Source of the DNA: Oceanospirillaceae bacterium
GTDB taxonomy: Bacteria; Pseudomonadota; Gammaproteobacteria; Pseudomonadales; Balneatricaceae
Assembly (NCBI GenBank): GCA_023954795.1
Contig: JAGSHA010000103.1
Coordinates: forward strand, 1-9,257
Reading direction: 5' to 3'
Length of the DNA: 9,257 bases
Shown here piece by piece: positions 1 to 7,097 of the stretch. Under the pieces are notes generated by a model, which was not told where the DNA came from, ran no database searches, and saw only the letters and a program-made list of their open reading frames with translations. How positions within the stretch are numbered: position 1 is the first letter of the stretch; each line of letters begins with the position of its first letter. Both the position numbers and the translations under genes were made by a program.

Positions 1-232
1 CGACGACAGCCGCGCCAATCGCCAGATTCTGATAGGTCGCCAGATCAAATGATTTAGACGACAGTACGGAGAAGATTAGAGCCGGGCAAAACAGATCCAT
101 ATTGATCTGGTTAGCGGTGGACATATCGGGTTTACGGGCACGGCCGTAGAAAAAGCCAACCGATACAATCGCCACCAGAGGAAACACCGTGAGAAAGATA
201 CGCTCTATGAGTAGCAGTGAAGTGTCTTCCAT
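1..232 (-). CDS. AEC-family membrane permease, N-terminal part (cut by window edge)
   Basis: The 77 visible codons begin MEDTSLLLIERIFLTVFPLV and continue with hydrophobic segments split by a short charged stretch (GRARKPDM). The pattern of a first helix, then a GFFYGR-like turn, then an amphipathic 'N-x-I-N-x-D-L-F-CPALIFSVL' segment is typical of the auxin-efflux-carrier (AEC) family. Bacterial members carry malonate, malate, lactate or other small organic acids across the inner membrane. The start is ATG at 232, with GAGGA at 246-242 nine bases upstream. It begins 25 bp after the stress-protein gene, so it is probably the last visible gene of the dehydrogenase operon. An organic-acid permease there could export or import a related acid, but the substrate cannot be read from this fragment. 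The C-terminal part lies outside the window. Confidence 0.72.
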   Translation of the reverse strand, partial: MEDTSLLLIERIFLTVFPLVAIVSVGFFYGRARKPDMSTANQINMDLFCPALIFSVLSSKSFDLATYQNLAIGAAVV

Positions 233-257
233 TACGGTGTGTCCTCAGGGGATTTAA

Positions 258-746
258 TCAGGCGAACTTTTTACCGGTAGGCACTACAAGTACCGGGACT
301 TTAGCGCTTTTTACCACTTGCTGTGCAGTATGACTATGATGACCGAAGGTGTTTTCTGAGCCGATCACAATCATATCTGCGTCAATTGTTTTTGCTTCGC
401 GCAGGATGGAGTCGGTGTGATTACCTTCAATGACAACATGTTCAATGTTCAGCTCGACCGGAGCCGGAAGGCTAGCTAATTCATCTTCGCAAAATGCTGC
501 AACACGTTCACGCATCTGATCCTTAATTGCGTTGATACCTTCATCGTGCATTTTCTTCACCAGATCTTCATCCAGATAATTCTGGATCAGAGCGTGGCCC
601 AGTTCGCCAATAGGCTCAACCACATGCAGCATGACGATTTTAGCGTTGAACTGATTGGCCAGGTTTACCGCGTGACGGAAAACCGGACGGGTGTGTTTGC
701 CTAAGGACGTGGTGTACAGGATGGTGTTCATCGCTGGAAGTGCCAT
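258..746 (-). CDS. Universal stress protein (UspA-like), single Usp domain
   Basis: The 162-residue protein starts MALPAMNTILYTTSLG and has the alpha/beta Usp fold in order: strand 1 'TILYTTSLG', helix 'RPVFRHAVNLANQF', strand 2 'KIVMLHVVEP', then near the C-terminus 'DADMIVIGSENTFG' and the final strand 'VPVLVVPTG'. The length is normal for a one-domain Usp. The nucleotide loop G-2x-G-9x-G(S/T) of ATP-binding Usps is not intact: after IGS the loop is shortened and rich in histidine (ENTFGHHSHTAQQ), so ATP binding is doubtful. ATG at 746 was chosen because AGAGGA lies seven bases upstream (759-754). An in-frame ATG at 803 lies inside the dehydrogenase gene and lacks this support. The gene follows the dehydrogenase stop by 22 bp, so co-transcription is likely. 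Its role in the operon is unknown. Confidence 0.9.
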   Translation of the reverse strand: MALPAMNTILYTTSLGKHTRPVFRHAVNLANQFNAKIVMLHVVEPIGELGHALIQNYLDEDLVKKMHDEGINAIKDQMRERVAAFCEDELASLPAPVELNIEHVVIEGNHTDSILREAKTIDADMIVIGSENTFGHHSHTAQQVVKSAKVPVLVVPTGKKFA

Positions 747-768
747 CGTTAATTCCTCTGCTGAGTAT

Positions 769-3642
769 TCAGGCTGAAGCAGCCTGAATACGTTGGTTTT
801 CATCGGTGCTGGCCGTAGTGCTCAATTTGGGCTGAGTCACCCGATCGACCAGATAAACAATTGATTTATAGTCGATCCCGCTATGGTGGCTAAGGCCAAT
901 TTCGCAGGTTCGGCTGGTGGAATAGCCCGTGCGACATTCGCTGACACTGTCTTTGAGTGTACGCAGTGCCGATTTATTCAGTTCTGGTGTACTAAAGCCT
1001 TTGTCGCCTGCGAAGCCACAGCAGGTGATTTGGTCAGGAACAACGACCGCAGTGGAGCAGGCATTCATAATGCGCTTCAGTTTTTCCGTTTGCCCCATGC
1101 GAGTTGCGCTGCAAGTGATGTGCAGTGCGACCGGTTCATCTGTCGGTTCAAACAGCAGGCGGTCCATCAGGAACTGGTCGATGAAATCAACGGTATCGAA
1201 GAGCTTGATCTCTTCACTGATGTTCTCTCGCAGGCGCAGGGTGCAAGGGCTGGTATCTGAGTAGACTGGAATCTCGCCGTTGTTGGTTGCCTGCATCAGA
1301 ATCTGTTCGATTTCGTTGGATTTAGAATCTGCAGCATCAAACATGCCCTTCGACTGGAACGGCATACCGCAGCACAACTTATCCATATCGTCAGGATAGA
1401 TGACTTCGAAGCCTGCTTTACGCAGCAGGGCTTCGGTTTTATCTGCCAGAGACGTACGATCCTCATCACCCCGCGCCGGGCCCATCGTGCGGCTGGCGCA
1501 GCTAGGCAGATAAACCACTTTAGGTGCACCTGAGTTAGAGACAGGTTTTTGCGTATCGATCTTGGGTGCAGCGGTTGGCATGGACGGCGTCCATTGCTGC
1601 ACCGCACCGCCGGTTGCCTTGCGGGCAAAACCGGTCACCGCAGACATCACTTTGGTGCCCAGAATGGCATGCGTGGCATCGGCGACTTTAAAGGCCGCTT
1701 TGGTTGCTGTGGTGATGCCGCCGTAATGATCAGCAACCCACTGTGCCAGCTTGGTGTGATTTTCATTGTCCCGGCTGCGGATAGAGCGTGTCAGGTTGCC
1801 GGTATTGATGCCAACCGGGCAGGTGGTTGAGCACAAGCCGCAGGCAGCACAAGTATCGGTACCTTGATACTGGTATTCTTTGCGCAAGATAGCCAAGCGT
1901 TCGGGATCTTCTTTGCTGGCTTCCAGTCGGGCAATTTCCCGCCAGATCACAATCCGCTGACGCGGGCTCAAAGTCAGGTCACGCGACGGGCATGTGGGTT
2001 CACAGAAACCACATTCAATGCACTTATCCACAATTGGATCCGCTGCAGGCATCGGTTTCAGGTTTTCCAGATGAACCTGCTTATTGCGGTTGAGGATAAC
2101 ACCGGGATTAAGGATCTCTTGTGGATCAAGCAGTTCCTTCAGCTCCCACATCAATGTGTAGGCGTCGGCGCCCCATTCCATTTCAACGTATGGGGCCATG
2201 TTGCGGCCGGTACCGTGTTCCGCTTTCAGAGAGCCATCGTATTTACCAACCACCATCTTACCAACGTCATCCATCAGTCCTTCGTAACGCGCCAGTTCTT
2301 CGTCATTATCAAAGGCCTGAGTGAAGACAAAATGCAGGTTGCCCTCAAGCGCATGACCAAAGATCAAGGCTTCATCGTAGTGGTATTTATCAAAAATCTG
2401 GTGCAAGTCATGTACGGCATCTGCCAGCTGTTCAACTGGGAAGGCCACGTCTTCGATAATGACCGTGGTGCCAGTCATACGCACCGCACCCACTGCAGGG
2501 AACAGGCCTTTTCGAATCGCCCAGTACTTAGCGTATTCCTCAGGATCGGTGGTGAACTCAACTGCTTTAGAGGTTTTCAGGTGAGAGATGGATGTTTTGA
2601 TCTCTTCGACCTGACCTGTAAGCAATTCCGCTTTTGAGGCACGTGTTTCAATCAGCAAGGCCGCGGCATCTTCCGGCAGATCACGGATAAACGCAGGCAT
2701 GCCTTCTTTATTCTCAATCGAGTGCAGGCCGGCGCGGTCAATCAGCTCAACAGCTGAGACCGGTGTATCTTTTAGAATTGCCACGGCTTCACAGGTCGTA
2801 CGGACCGTGTCGAAGAAGATCAGTGCTGATGCCTTGTCAGGGAACTCATCAACGGTCTGGTAGGTAATTTCGGACATAAACCCGAGCGTACCTTCTGAAC
2901 CGATCATAAGATGCTGCAGAATCTCAATCGGATCTTTGTAGTCGACCAATGCATTGAGTGAATAGCCCGTTGTGTTTTTCAGGCGATATTTGTGATTGAT
3001 GCGCTCACGTAAAGTGTCGTTCTGGCGGGTCTGCCGCGCGAGTGCATCAAGTGCATCCAGAAGTCCTTTATGGGATGTGCGAAACGCTGCCAACGACTGC
3101 TCACAACCGGTATCCAGCTGTGTACCGTCTGCCAGCACCAGTTTCATGCTTTTGAGTGTTCGATAGCTATTCTGTGCAGTGCCACAGCACATGCCGCTGG
3201 CATTGTTTGCGGCAATTCCGCCAATTTTAGCGGCATTAATAGATGCCGGATCAGGGCCGATTTTTTTATTAAACGGCGCCAGATATTTGTTTGCGTGACC
3301 GCCAATAACTCCAGGCTGCAGCTTGATAGAGCTAGCGTCATCGCTAATTTCATAGCTGTTCCAGCCATCACCTAACTGGATGAGTACGGAATCAGTAATT
3401 GCCTGGCCGGATAAACTCGTACCGGCTGCACGGAAAGTGACCGGAATACCATCATCTGCGGCGAGAGCTACAATGCGGGATACTTCATCAGCAGATTCTA
3501 CGCGCACAACGATCTGCGGAATAAGGCGGTAAAAGCTGGCATCAGTTCCATATGCCAGAGTTCTTAGTGGATCGCTAATCAGACGTGTGTCTGGAATAAA
3601 CGATTTCAGTTGATCATGAAACGCCTGATACTGCTGTTTCAT
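769..3642 (-). CDS. FAD/4Fe-4S D-2-hydroxyacid dehydrogenase, D-lactate dehydrogenase Dld-II type
   Basis: This 957-residue fusion combines a GlcD-like flavoprotein with an iron-sulphur electron-transfer part. The N-terminal FAD-binding (PCMH-type) domain is about residues 40-270, with 'FRAAGTSLSGQ' (70-80) and 'GPDPASINAAKIGGIAANN' (129-147). The FAD-oxidase C-terminal domain is about 280-520 and includes 'HALEGNLHF' and 'EHGTGRNMAP'. Two 4Fe-4S motifs follow, with cysteines 541/544/547/551 and 598/601/604/608. Then come two cysteine-rich CCG modules (CCGMPFQ at 757, CCGFAGD at 874). This order and length match the Shewanella Dld-II D-lactate dehydrogenase group, which oxidises D-lactate to pyruvate and passes electrons to the respiratory chain. 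The related YdiJ group acts on D-2-hydroxyglutarate, so substrate is inferred from the TRAP and pdhR-aceE context. The ATG at 3642 has GAGG ten bases upstream. No signal peptide or membrane helix is seen. A terminator separates it from dctM. Confidence 0.85.
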   Translation of the reverse strand: MKQQYQAFHDQLKSFIPDTRLISDPLRTLAYGTDASFYRLIPQIVVRVESADEVSRIVALAADDGIPVTFRAAGTSLSGQAITDSVLIQLGDGWNSYEISDDASSIKLQPGVIGGHANKYLAPFNKKIGPDPASINAAKIGGIAANNASGMCCGTAQNSYRTLKSMKLVLADGTQLDTGCEQSLAAFRTSHKGLLDALDALARQTRQNDTLRERINHKYRLKNTTGYSLNALVDYKDPIEILQHLMIGSEGTLGFMSEITYQTVDEFPDKASALIFFDTVRTTCEAVAILKDTPVSAVELIDRAGLHSIENKEGMPAFIRDLPEDAAALLIETRASKAELLTGQVEEIKTSISHLKTSKAVEFTTDPEEYAKYWAIRKGLFPAVGAVRMTGTTVIIEDVAFPVEQLADAVHDLHQIFDKYHYDEALIFGHALEGNLHFVFTQAFDNDEELARYEGLMDDVGKMVVGKYDGSLKAEHGTGRNMAPYVEMEWGADAYTLMWELKELLDPQEILNPGVILNRNKQVHLENLKPMPAADPIVDKCIECGFCEPTCPSRDLTLSPRQRIVIWREIARLEASKEDPERLAILRKEYQYQGTDTCAACGLCSTTCPVGINTGNLTRSIRSRDNENHTKLAQWVADHYGGITTATKAAFKVADATHAILGTKVMSAVTGFARKATGGAVQQWTPSMPTAAPKIDTQKPVSNSGAPKVVYLPSCASRTMGPARGDEDRTSLADKTEALLRKAGFEVIYPDDMDKLCCGMPFQSKGMFDAADSKSNEIEQILMQATNNGEIPVYSDTSPCTLRLRENISEEIKLFDTVDFIDQFLMDRLLFEPTDEPVALHITCSATRMGQTEKLKRIMNACSTAVVVPDQITCCGFAGDKGFSTPELNKSALRTLKDSVSECRTGYSTSRTCEIGLSHHSGIDYKSIVYLVDRVTQPKLSTTASTDENQRIQAASA

Positions 3643-3668
3643 AGCCCATTAACCTCACCAACGCTCTT

Positions 3669-3686
3669 CTGCTTTTTAACAAGCAG
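3669..3686 (-). other. Small hairpin in the leader of the dehydrogenase gene
   Basis: CTGCTT and AAGCAG form a perfect 6-bp stem around a 6-nt loop, ending 27 bp before the dehydrogenase start codon. If transcription starts upstream of it, the hairpin lies in the 5' leader. The stem is short and its role is not known. Confidence 0.35.
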
Positions 3687-3688
3687 TT

Positions 3689-3714
3689 ATTTTTATGTCG
3701 TATTTTTATGTCGT
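3689..3714. repeat. Exact tandem duplication of a 13-bp unit
   Basis: ATTTTTATGTCGT occurs twice, head to tail, with no mismatch (3689-3701 and 3702-3714). It sits directly after the U-tract of the dctM terminator and upstream of the dehydrogenase gene. Read on the minus strand the unit is ACGACATAAAAAT, so the duplication doubles an A/T-rich, -10-like segment. No convincing -35 box accompanies it. Confidence 0.85.
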
Positions 3715-3750
3715 AAAAAAGGCCACCACTACGCGGGAAGTAGGGTGGCC
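3715..3750 (-). terminator. Intrinsic terminator after dctM
   Basis: On the minus strand GGCCACC-CTAC pairs with GTAG-(T)-GGTGGCC, an 11-bp stem with a one-base bulge and a 7-nt loop, followed at once by six T residues (3720-3715). This is a standard Rho-independent terminator. It lies 15 bp beyond the dctM stop and ends the TRAP transcript, or limits read-through into the dehydrogenase gene. Its upstream stem shares bases with a competing palindrome at 3747-3762. Confidence 0.88.
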
Positions 3751-3765
3751 AAAGGTTTGGCCGTG

Positions 3766-5151
3766 TTAGCCGTAAGCCGTAGCTGGTAGCCACAGGACGA
3801 TTTGTGGCCAGAAAACCAGAATCAGCAAGCCAATCAACTGAAGAATGATGAATGGGATAACGCCTTTGTAGATATCGCGCAGCTGTACGTTTGGAGGGCA
3901 TACACCTTTCAGGTAGAACAGCGCGAATCCGACGGGCGGTGTTAAGAACGATGTTTGTAATGCCATCGCCACGAGCATGACGAACCACACCAGCTCTGGG
4001 TTATCCACAACGCCGTAGCCGTCGATATCCAATCCGAGCGCCGATATGACCGGTGCGAGTAGAGGCAGAATAATCAGTGTGATCTCGATCCAGTCCAGGA
4101 AGAAGCCCAGCAGGAAGATGACACCCAGAATAAAGAAGATAATGCCGTAAGGACCAAATGGCAGACCGGTCAGGAAGGACTCGATCAGTTCGTCACCCCC
4201 CAGCTCACGCAATACCAGTGCGAAACAGGTCGCGCCGATAAAGATTGCAAAGATATAGGCGGTTGTATTCATGGTACCGCCAACAACTTCCTTCAGGACT
4301 TTGAAGTTGAATTTGCGGTTATACAACGCCAGCAGTGTGGCACCAAAGGCGCCGACGCCAGAGGCTTCTGTTGGTGTCGCAATACCTGCGAAGATAGAAC
4401 CCAGTACGACGAAGATCAGTGCCAGTGTTGGCAGAACAGCTTTCATAACGTTCATGAAAGCGCCCATGGTGATCGGTTTAGCGTCCGGTGGAATCGGTGC
4501 AGCGTCAGGCTTAACAATACCGGTGATCAGAATGTACAGAATGTAGAAACCACCCAGCATCAGACCCGGAAATACCGCGCCCATAAACAGGTCACCAACA
4601 GACAGACCTAGCTGGTCGGCCATGATCACCAGCATGATACTTGGTGGAATCAAAATACCCAGCGTACCGGCAGATGCGATGGTACCCAATGCCAGTGGCA
4701 TCGCGTAACCCTGCTTGGTCATTGATGGCAGAGACATGACGGCCAGTAGCACAACGGATGCGCCGATGATGCCGGTAGATGCCGCAAGAATAATACCGAT
4801 AGCCGTTACCGTGATCGCCAGACCACCGCGTACACGACCGAACAGTTCTTGCATGGATTGCATCAGGCGCTCAGCCACGCCGGATTTATCCAGCATGATG
4901 CCCATGAAGATGAACATTGGCAGGGCCACCAATATCCAGTTATCCATGATTTTCCAAAGACGGTTCACGACCAGACCCAGTGTGGTGTAATCCAGACCGG
5001 TCATCGTGTCCATATACATATCTGCGAGAAAACCGATGCCCGCAAAAATTACGCCTATACCGCCTAATACCCACGCAACAGGGATACCGGTAAATAGCAG
5101 GGCGATGAACGAAAGGAACATCGCAATAACAAGAATCTCATTGATATCCAT
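3766..5151 (-). CDS. dctM: TRAP transporter large membrane subunit DctM
   Basis: This 461-residue, very hydrophobic protein has about 12-13 predicted membrane helices and is the ion-coupled translocation subunit of a TRAP transporter. Family signatures are visible: 'GILIPPSI' (165-172), 'ATPTEASGVGAFGA' (258-271) and 'LTPPVGF' (403-409). A longer loop rich in proline and aspartate (about 214-226, KPDAAPIPPDAKP) lies between helices. The length fits the larger DctM form that partners TakP/FcbT-type binding proteins. The start ATG overlaps the dctQ stop by one base (TAATG), and its Shine-Dalgarno GAGGAG lies inside the end of dctQ, so translation of the two subunits is probably coupled. A strong terminator follows. 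The subunit works with dctQ and dctP. Substrate specificity is set by DctP. Confidence 0.95.
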   Translation of the reverse strand: MDINEILVIAMFLSFIALLFTGIPVAWVLGGIGVIFAGIGFLADMYMDTMTGLDYTTLGLVVNRLWKIMDNWILVALPMFIFMGIMLDKSGVAERLMQSMQELFGRVRGGLAITVTAIGIILAASTGIIGASVVLLAVMSLPSMTKQGYAMPLALGTIASAGTLGILIPPSIMLVIMADQLGLSVGDLFMGAVFPGLMLGGFYILYILITGIVKPDAAPIPPDAKPITMGAFMNVMKAVLPTLALIFVVLGSIFAGIATPTEASGVGAFGATLLALYNRKFNFKVLKEVVGGTMNTTAYIFAIFIGATCFALVLRELGGDELIESFLTGLPFGPYGIIFFILGVIFLLGFFLDWIEITLIILPLLAPVISALGLDIDGYGVVDNPELVWFVMLVAMALQTSFLTPPVGFALFYLKGVCPPNVQLRDIYKGVIPFIILQLIGLLILVFWPQIVLWLPATAYG

Positions 5152-5678
5152 TAAGCATCTCCTCGCATCAACAGAGTAAAGTCACGAATCAGGCGGGAAA
5201 CCATCGCTAGGGCAAGTAGAGCAAAAGATATAGGAATCGTGCTCTTGATCAGCCAGCGCCATCCCAAGCCGGAAGGTGCGGAGGAGTGTTCGTTAATGCG
5301 CCAGGAATCGGCGACAAAATCGAGACTATGGAAGAAAACAATCGCAATAAACGGCATAACAAGAATTAAAATGCCGAGGATCTCAATCACGTGTTTAGTT
5401 TTCGCACGGAAAGAGGAATAAAACAGGTCAACACGAATATGGGAGTTGGTTGTCTGCGCATATGACAGACCAAACATGACACCCACAGCATAGAGGTGCC
5501 ATTGCAGCTCTTCCAACGCGATCAGTCCGCTGGCAAAACCTTTACGCAATACAACCTGAAGAATAATAACCAATACCAGTGCTACATAAGCCCAGGCAAC
5601 GGTTAAGCCGATGCGCTGAATAAAGCGATCAATGCCATCGGCCAGCGGCACTGATGGAAGCTTTTCGTTTTCAGTCAC
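5151..5678 (-). CDS. dctQ: TRAP transporter small membrane subunit DctQ
   Basis: This four-helix membrane protein is the small partner that DctM needs. Hydrophobic segments lie near 'VAWAYVALVLVIILQVVL', 'YAVGVMFGLSYA', 'VIEILGILILVMPFIAIVFF' and 'PISFALLALAMVSRLI'. The family feature 'EELQWHLY...SHIRVDLFYS' between helices 2 and 3 is clear. The reading frame is open back to a GTG at 5690, but that codon directly abuts its own AAAGG. A second GTG at 5678 has GGTGG about eight bases upstream and gives VTENEKLPSVPL, so it is preferred (175 residues against 179). No ATG is available in frame nearby. The stop codon overlaps the dctM start. The 5' side follows dctP after about 130 bp containing two hairpins. 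Confidence 0.92.
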   Translation of the reverse strand: MTENEKLPSVPLADGIDRFIQRIGLTVAWAYVALVLVIILQVVLRKGFASGLIALEELQWHLYAVGVMFGLSYAQTTNSHIRVDLFYSSFRAKTKHVIEILGILILVMPFIAIVFFHSLDFVADSWRINEHSSAPSGLGWRWLIKSTIPISFALLALAMVSRLIRDFTLLMRGDA

Positions 5679-5736
5679 AGGAATACCCACCCTTTATACA
5701 CAGTCTTTGTTTTTATAGCCCGTTCCCTGGGAATGC

Positions 5737-5793
5737 AGACGGGCCCGAAGGCCCGTCTAGCTAAGGTCACGGCTGAAATACAGCGGCGACCTT
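5737..5793 (-). other. Intercistronic double hairpin between dctP and dctQ
   Basis: In the minus-strand transcript, dctP is followed by an imperfect hairpin (AAGGTC/GACCTT outer stem, GCTG/CAGC inner stem, 5793-5763). Four bases later comes a perfect 9-bp GC-rich hairpin, AGACGGGCC-UUCG-GGCCCGUCU (5758-5737), capped by the very stable cUUCGg tetraloop. No U-tract follows, so it is not a standard terminator. Such structures often block 3' exonucleases and raise the level of binding-protein mRNA relative to the membrane subunits. That role is inferred here. Confidence 0.7.
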
Positions 5794-5810
5794 GTAGAAG
5801 CGATTTGAAA

Positions 5811-6881
5811 TTACTTCTGAGCGCGTGGCAGGAATGCATTTGCTTCCCACAAATTGTAACCTTCACGGAAAGTGCTCAGGTCAGACCATACTTTCTTGAA
5901 GAATGGGTCGGCAGCAGTTTTTTCAGCAACCACTTCATCCCATTTGGATTCGAAGGTATCCAGCATGGTTTGGTTCCAGTAACGGATCTCTACGCCATTC
6001 TGCTCAGCTTTTGCCATGACTTCGAACTGCATGGACTCACCTTCAGCGATCGCATTGGTCATAGACGCTTTACAGGTGGTTTCAATCATGGCTTGCTGTC
6101 CTTTGGACATCTTGCCCCAAGCGTCTTTGTTGATCAGCAATTCAAAGACGGTTGCCTGCTGGTGCCAGCCTGGGAAGTAGTTGTACTTGGCAATTTTGTG
6201 TAATCCCAAGCGCTGGTCGATAGCAGGCTGAGAGAATTCAGTTGCATCAATTGCACCTTTCTCCAACGCACCGAAGATTTCGCCGCCTGGCAGCTGAACA
6301 GTACCAACGCCCAGTTTTTCCATGACAGAAGCACCTAAGCCGAAGAAGCGCATGTTAAGGCCTTTCAGATCTTCAGGTTTTTCGATTGGTTTTTGGAACC
6401 AGCCAGAGGTTTCTGGGGAGATGATAGCGCAAGGTGTAACTTTAACGTTGTAACCGGCGTTGTCATACATCTCCTGATACAGGTTCATACCGTTTCCGTA
6501 GTACAACCATGCCATGTATTCGCCAGCTTCCGGGCCGAAGGGTACAGCGGAGAACAGTGCAGCTGCTGGCATTTTACCCTGCCAATAGCCTGCAGTTGCA
6601 TAACCGGAGTTCACCTTGCCGGAGGATACTGCATCTAGAATTTCTGGAGGGCTGACCAGTTTGCCTGGTTCATAAATTTTCATTTTTACTTTGCCATCAC
6701 TGATCAGTTTTAGCTGATCGGCAACCCAAACGATTGGCGTGCCCAAAGCAGGAAGGTGTGAGCCAAAAGCGATAGGGGTTTTCAGCAGCAGTTTGTCGGC
6801 AGCCTGCGCAGGAGCAGAAACGCTCGCGATGGCTGCACTCATAATTGCTACGGAAATCATGGATTTAGCAAACTTTTTCAT
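5811..6881 (-). CDS. dctP: TRAP transporter periplasmic binding protein (TakP/LakP-like)
   Basis: This 356-residue protein begins with a Sec signal peptide (MKKFAKSM, hydrophobic core, cleavage near AQA-A at 27/28) and acts in the periplasm, handing substrate to DctQM. The mature part carries signatures of the TakP/FcbT1 branch: 'GYWQGKMPAA' (98-107), 'MRFFGLGA' (177-184, with the conserved carboxylate-binding Arg178), 'GAIDATEFSQP' (209-219) and 'KIAKYNYFPGWHQ' (229-241). TakP binds 2-oxoacids such as pyruvate, and LakP of Thermus binds calcium lactate. A lactate or pyruvate ligand fits the adjacent D-hydroxyacid dehydrogenase and PDH genes, but is inferred. At the TakP substrate-contact pair Glu-Trp this protein has Glu215-Phe216. 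ATG at 6881 has AGAGGA six bases upstream. It is the first gene of the minus-strand arm and faces a PdhR-type operator 81 bp upstream. Confidence 0.93.
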   Translation of the reverse strand: MKKFAKSMISVAIMSAAIASVSAPAQAADKLLLKTPIAFGSHLPALGTPIVWVADQLKLISDGKVKMKIYEPGKLVSPPEILDAVSSGKVNSGYATAGYWQGKMPAAALFSAVPFGPEAGEYMAWLYYGNGMNLYQEMYDNAGYNVKVTPCAIISPETSGWFQKPIEKPEDLKGLNMRFFGLGASVMEKLGVGTVQLPGGEIFGALEKGAIDATEFSQPAIDQRLGLHKIAKYNYFPGWHQQATVFELLINKDAWGKMSKGQQAMIETTCKASMTNAIAEGESMQFEVMAKAEQNGVEIRYWNQTMLDTFESKWDEVVAEKTAADPFFKKVWSDLSTFREGYNLWEANAFLPRAQK

Positions 6882-6961
6882 GACACATCCTCTAGATGTT
6901 TAGTTGTTTTTATTAGAGCTGTTTGGACAGAAATACTGTAAATCTATCTATTTACTGCTAG

Positions 6962-6976
6962 ATTGGTATTACCAAT
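6962..6976. promoter_or_regulatory. PdhR-type operator O1 (dctP side)
   Basis: ATTGGTATTACCAAT is a perfect 6-3-6 inverted repeat matching the PdhR/FadR-class consensus TTGGT-N3-ACCAA. Its near edge is 81 bp upstream of the dctP start codon, a natural place to repress the TRAP operon. Extra half-sites TTACCA (6977-6982) and TGGTTT (6988-6993) follow it. Confidence 0.85.
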
Positions 6977-7012
6977 TTACCAGCTAATGGTTTTGTACTT
7001 TATTTTCTTAGG

Positions 7013-7097
7013 TGATCATTTGTCAATCAATTTCTCTTCTGGTGGCCTATCTATTGAAGATAGTGCCTCCTAGGAGGTTTTGATTGAAAATTGATCA
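7013..7097. repeat. 85-bp imperfect dyad (long hairpin), axis at 7055
   Basis: The outer arms TGATCATTTGTCAATCA (7013-7029) and TGATTGAAAATTGATCA (7081-7097) match in 15 of 17 positions. The inner arms CTATCT (7047-7052) and AGATAG (7058-7063) share exactly the same axis and enclose the 5-nt loop ATTGA. In between, TCTCTT (7033-7038) can pair with AGGAGG (7072-7077) in the same register, using G-U wobbles in plus-strand RNA. About 27-30 Watson-Crick pairs form in total. It lies between operators O1 and O2. No U-tract, target-site duplication or known element was recognised. Its function is unknown. Confidence 0.8.

Noticed and set aside
747..803. N-terminal extension of the stress protein starting at ATG 803
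   Set aside because: It would overlap the dehydrogenase end by 35 bp and encode non-Usp residues. The ATG at 746 has AGAGGA at ideal spacing and begins where the Usp fold begins.
883..2637. Long plus-strand open frames opposite the dehydrogenase gene (for example 1864-2637)
   Set aside because: They are antisense shadows of a well-supported coding region. Their translations show no recognisable domain and no coherent ribosome sites.
7066..7077. CCTCCTAGGAGG as a ribosome site for a minus-strand gene
   Set aside because: The palindrome also gives AGGAGG on the minus strand, but no start codon follows at a suitable distance and no frame of note opens there.
7013..7097. Dyad as a standard intrinsic terminator
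   Set aside because: No U-tract follows the long stem on either strand, and there is no gene ending nearby for it to terminate.
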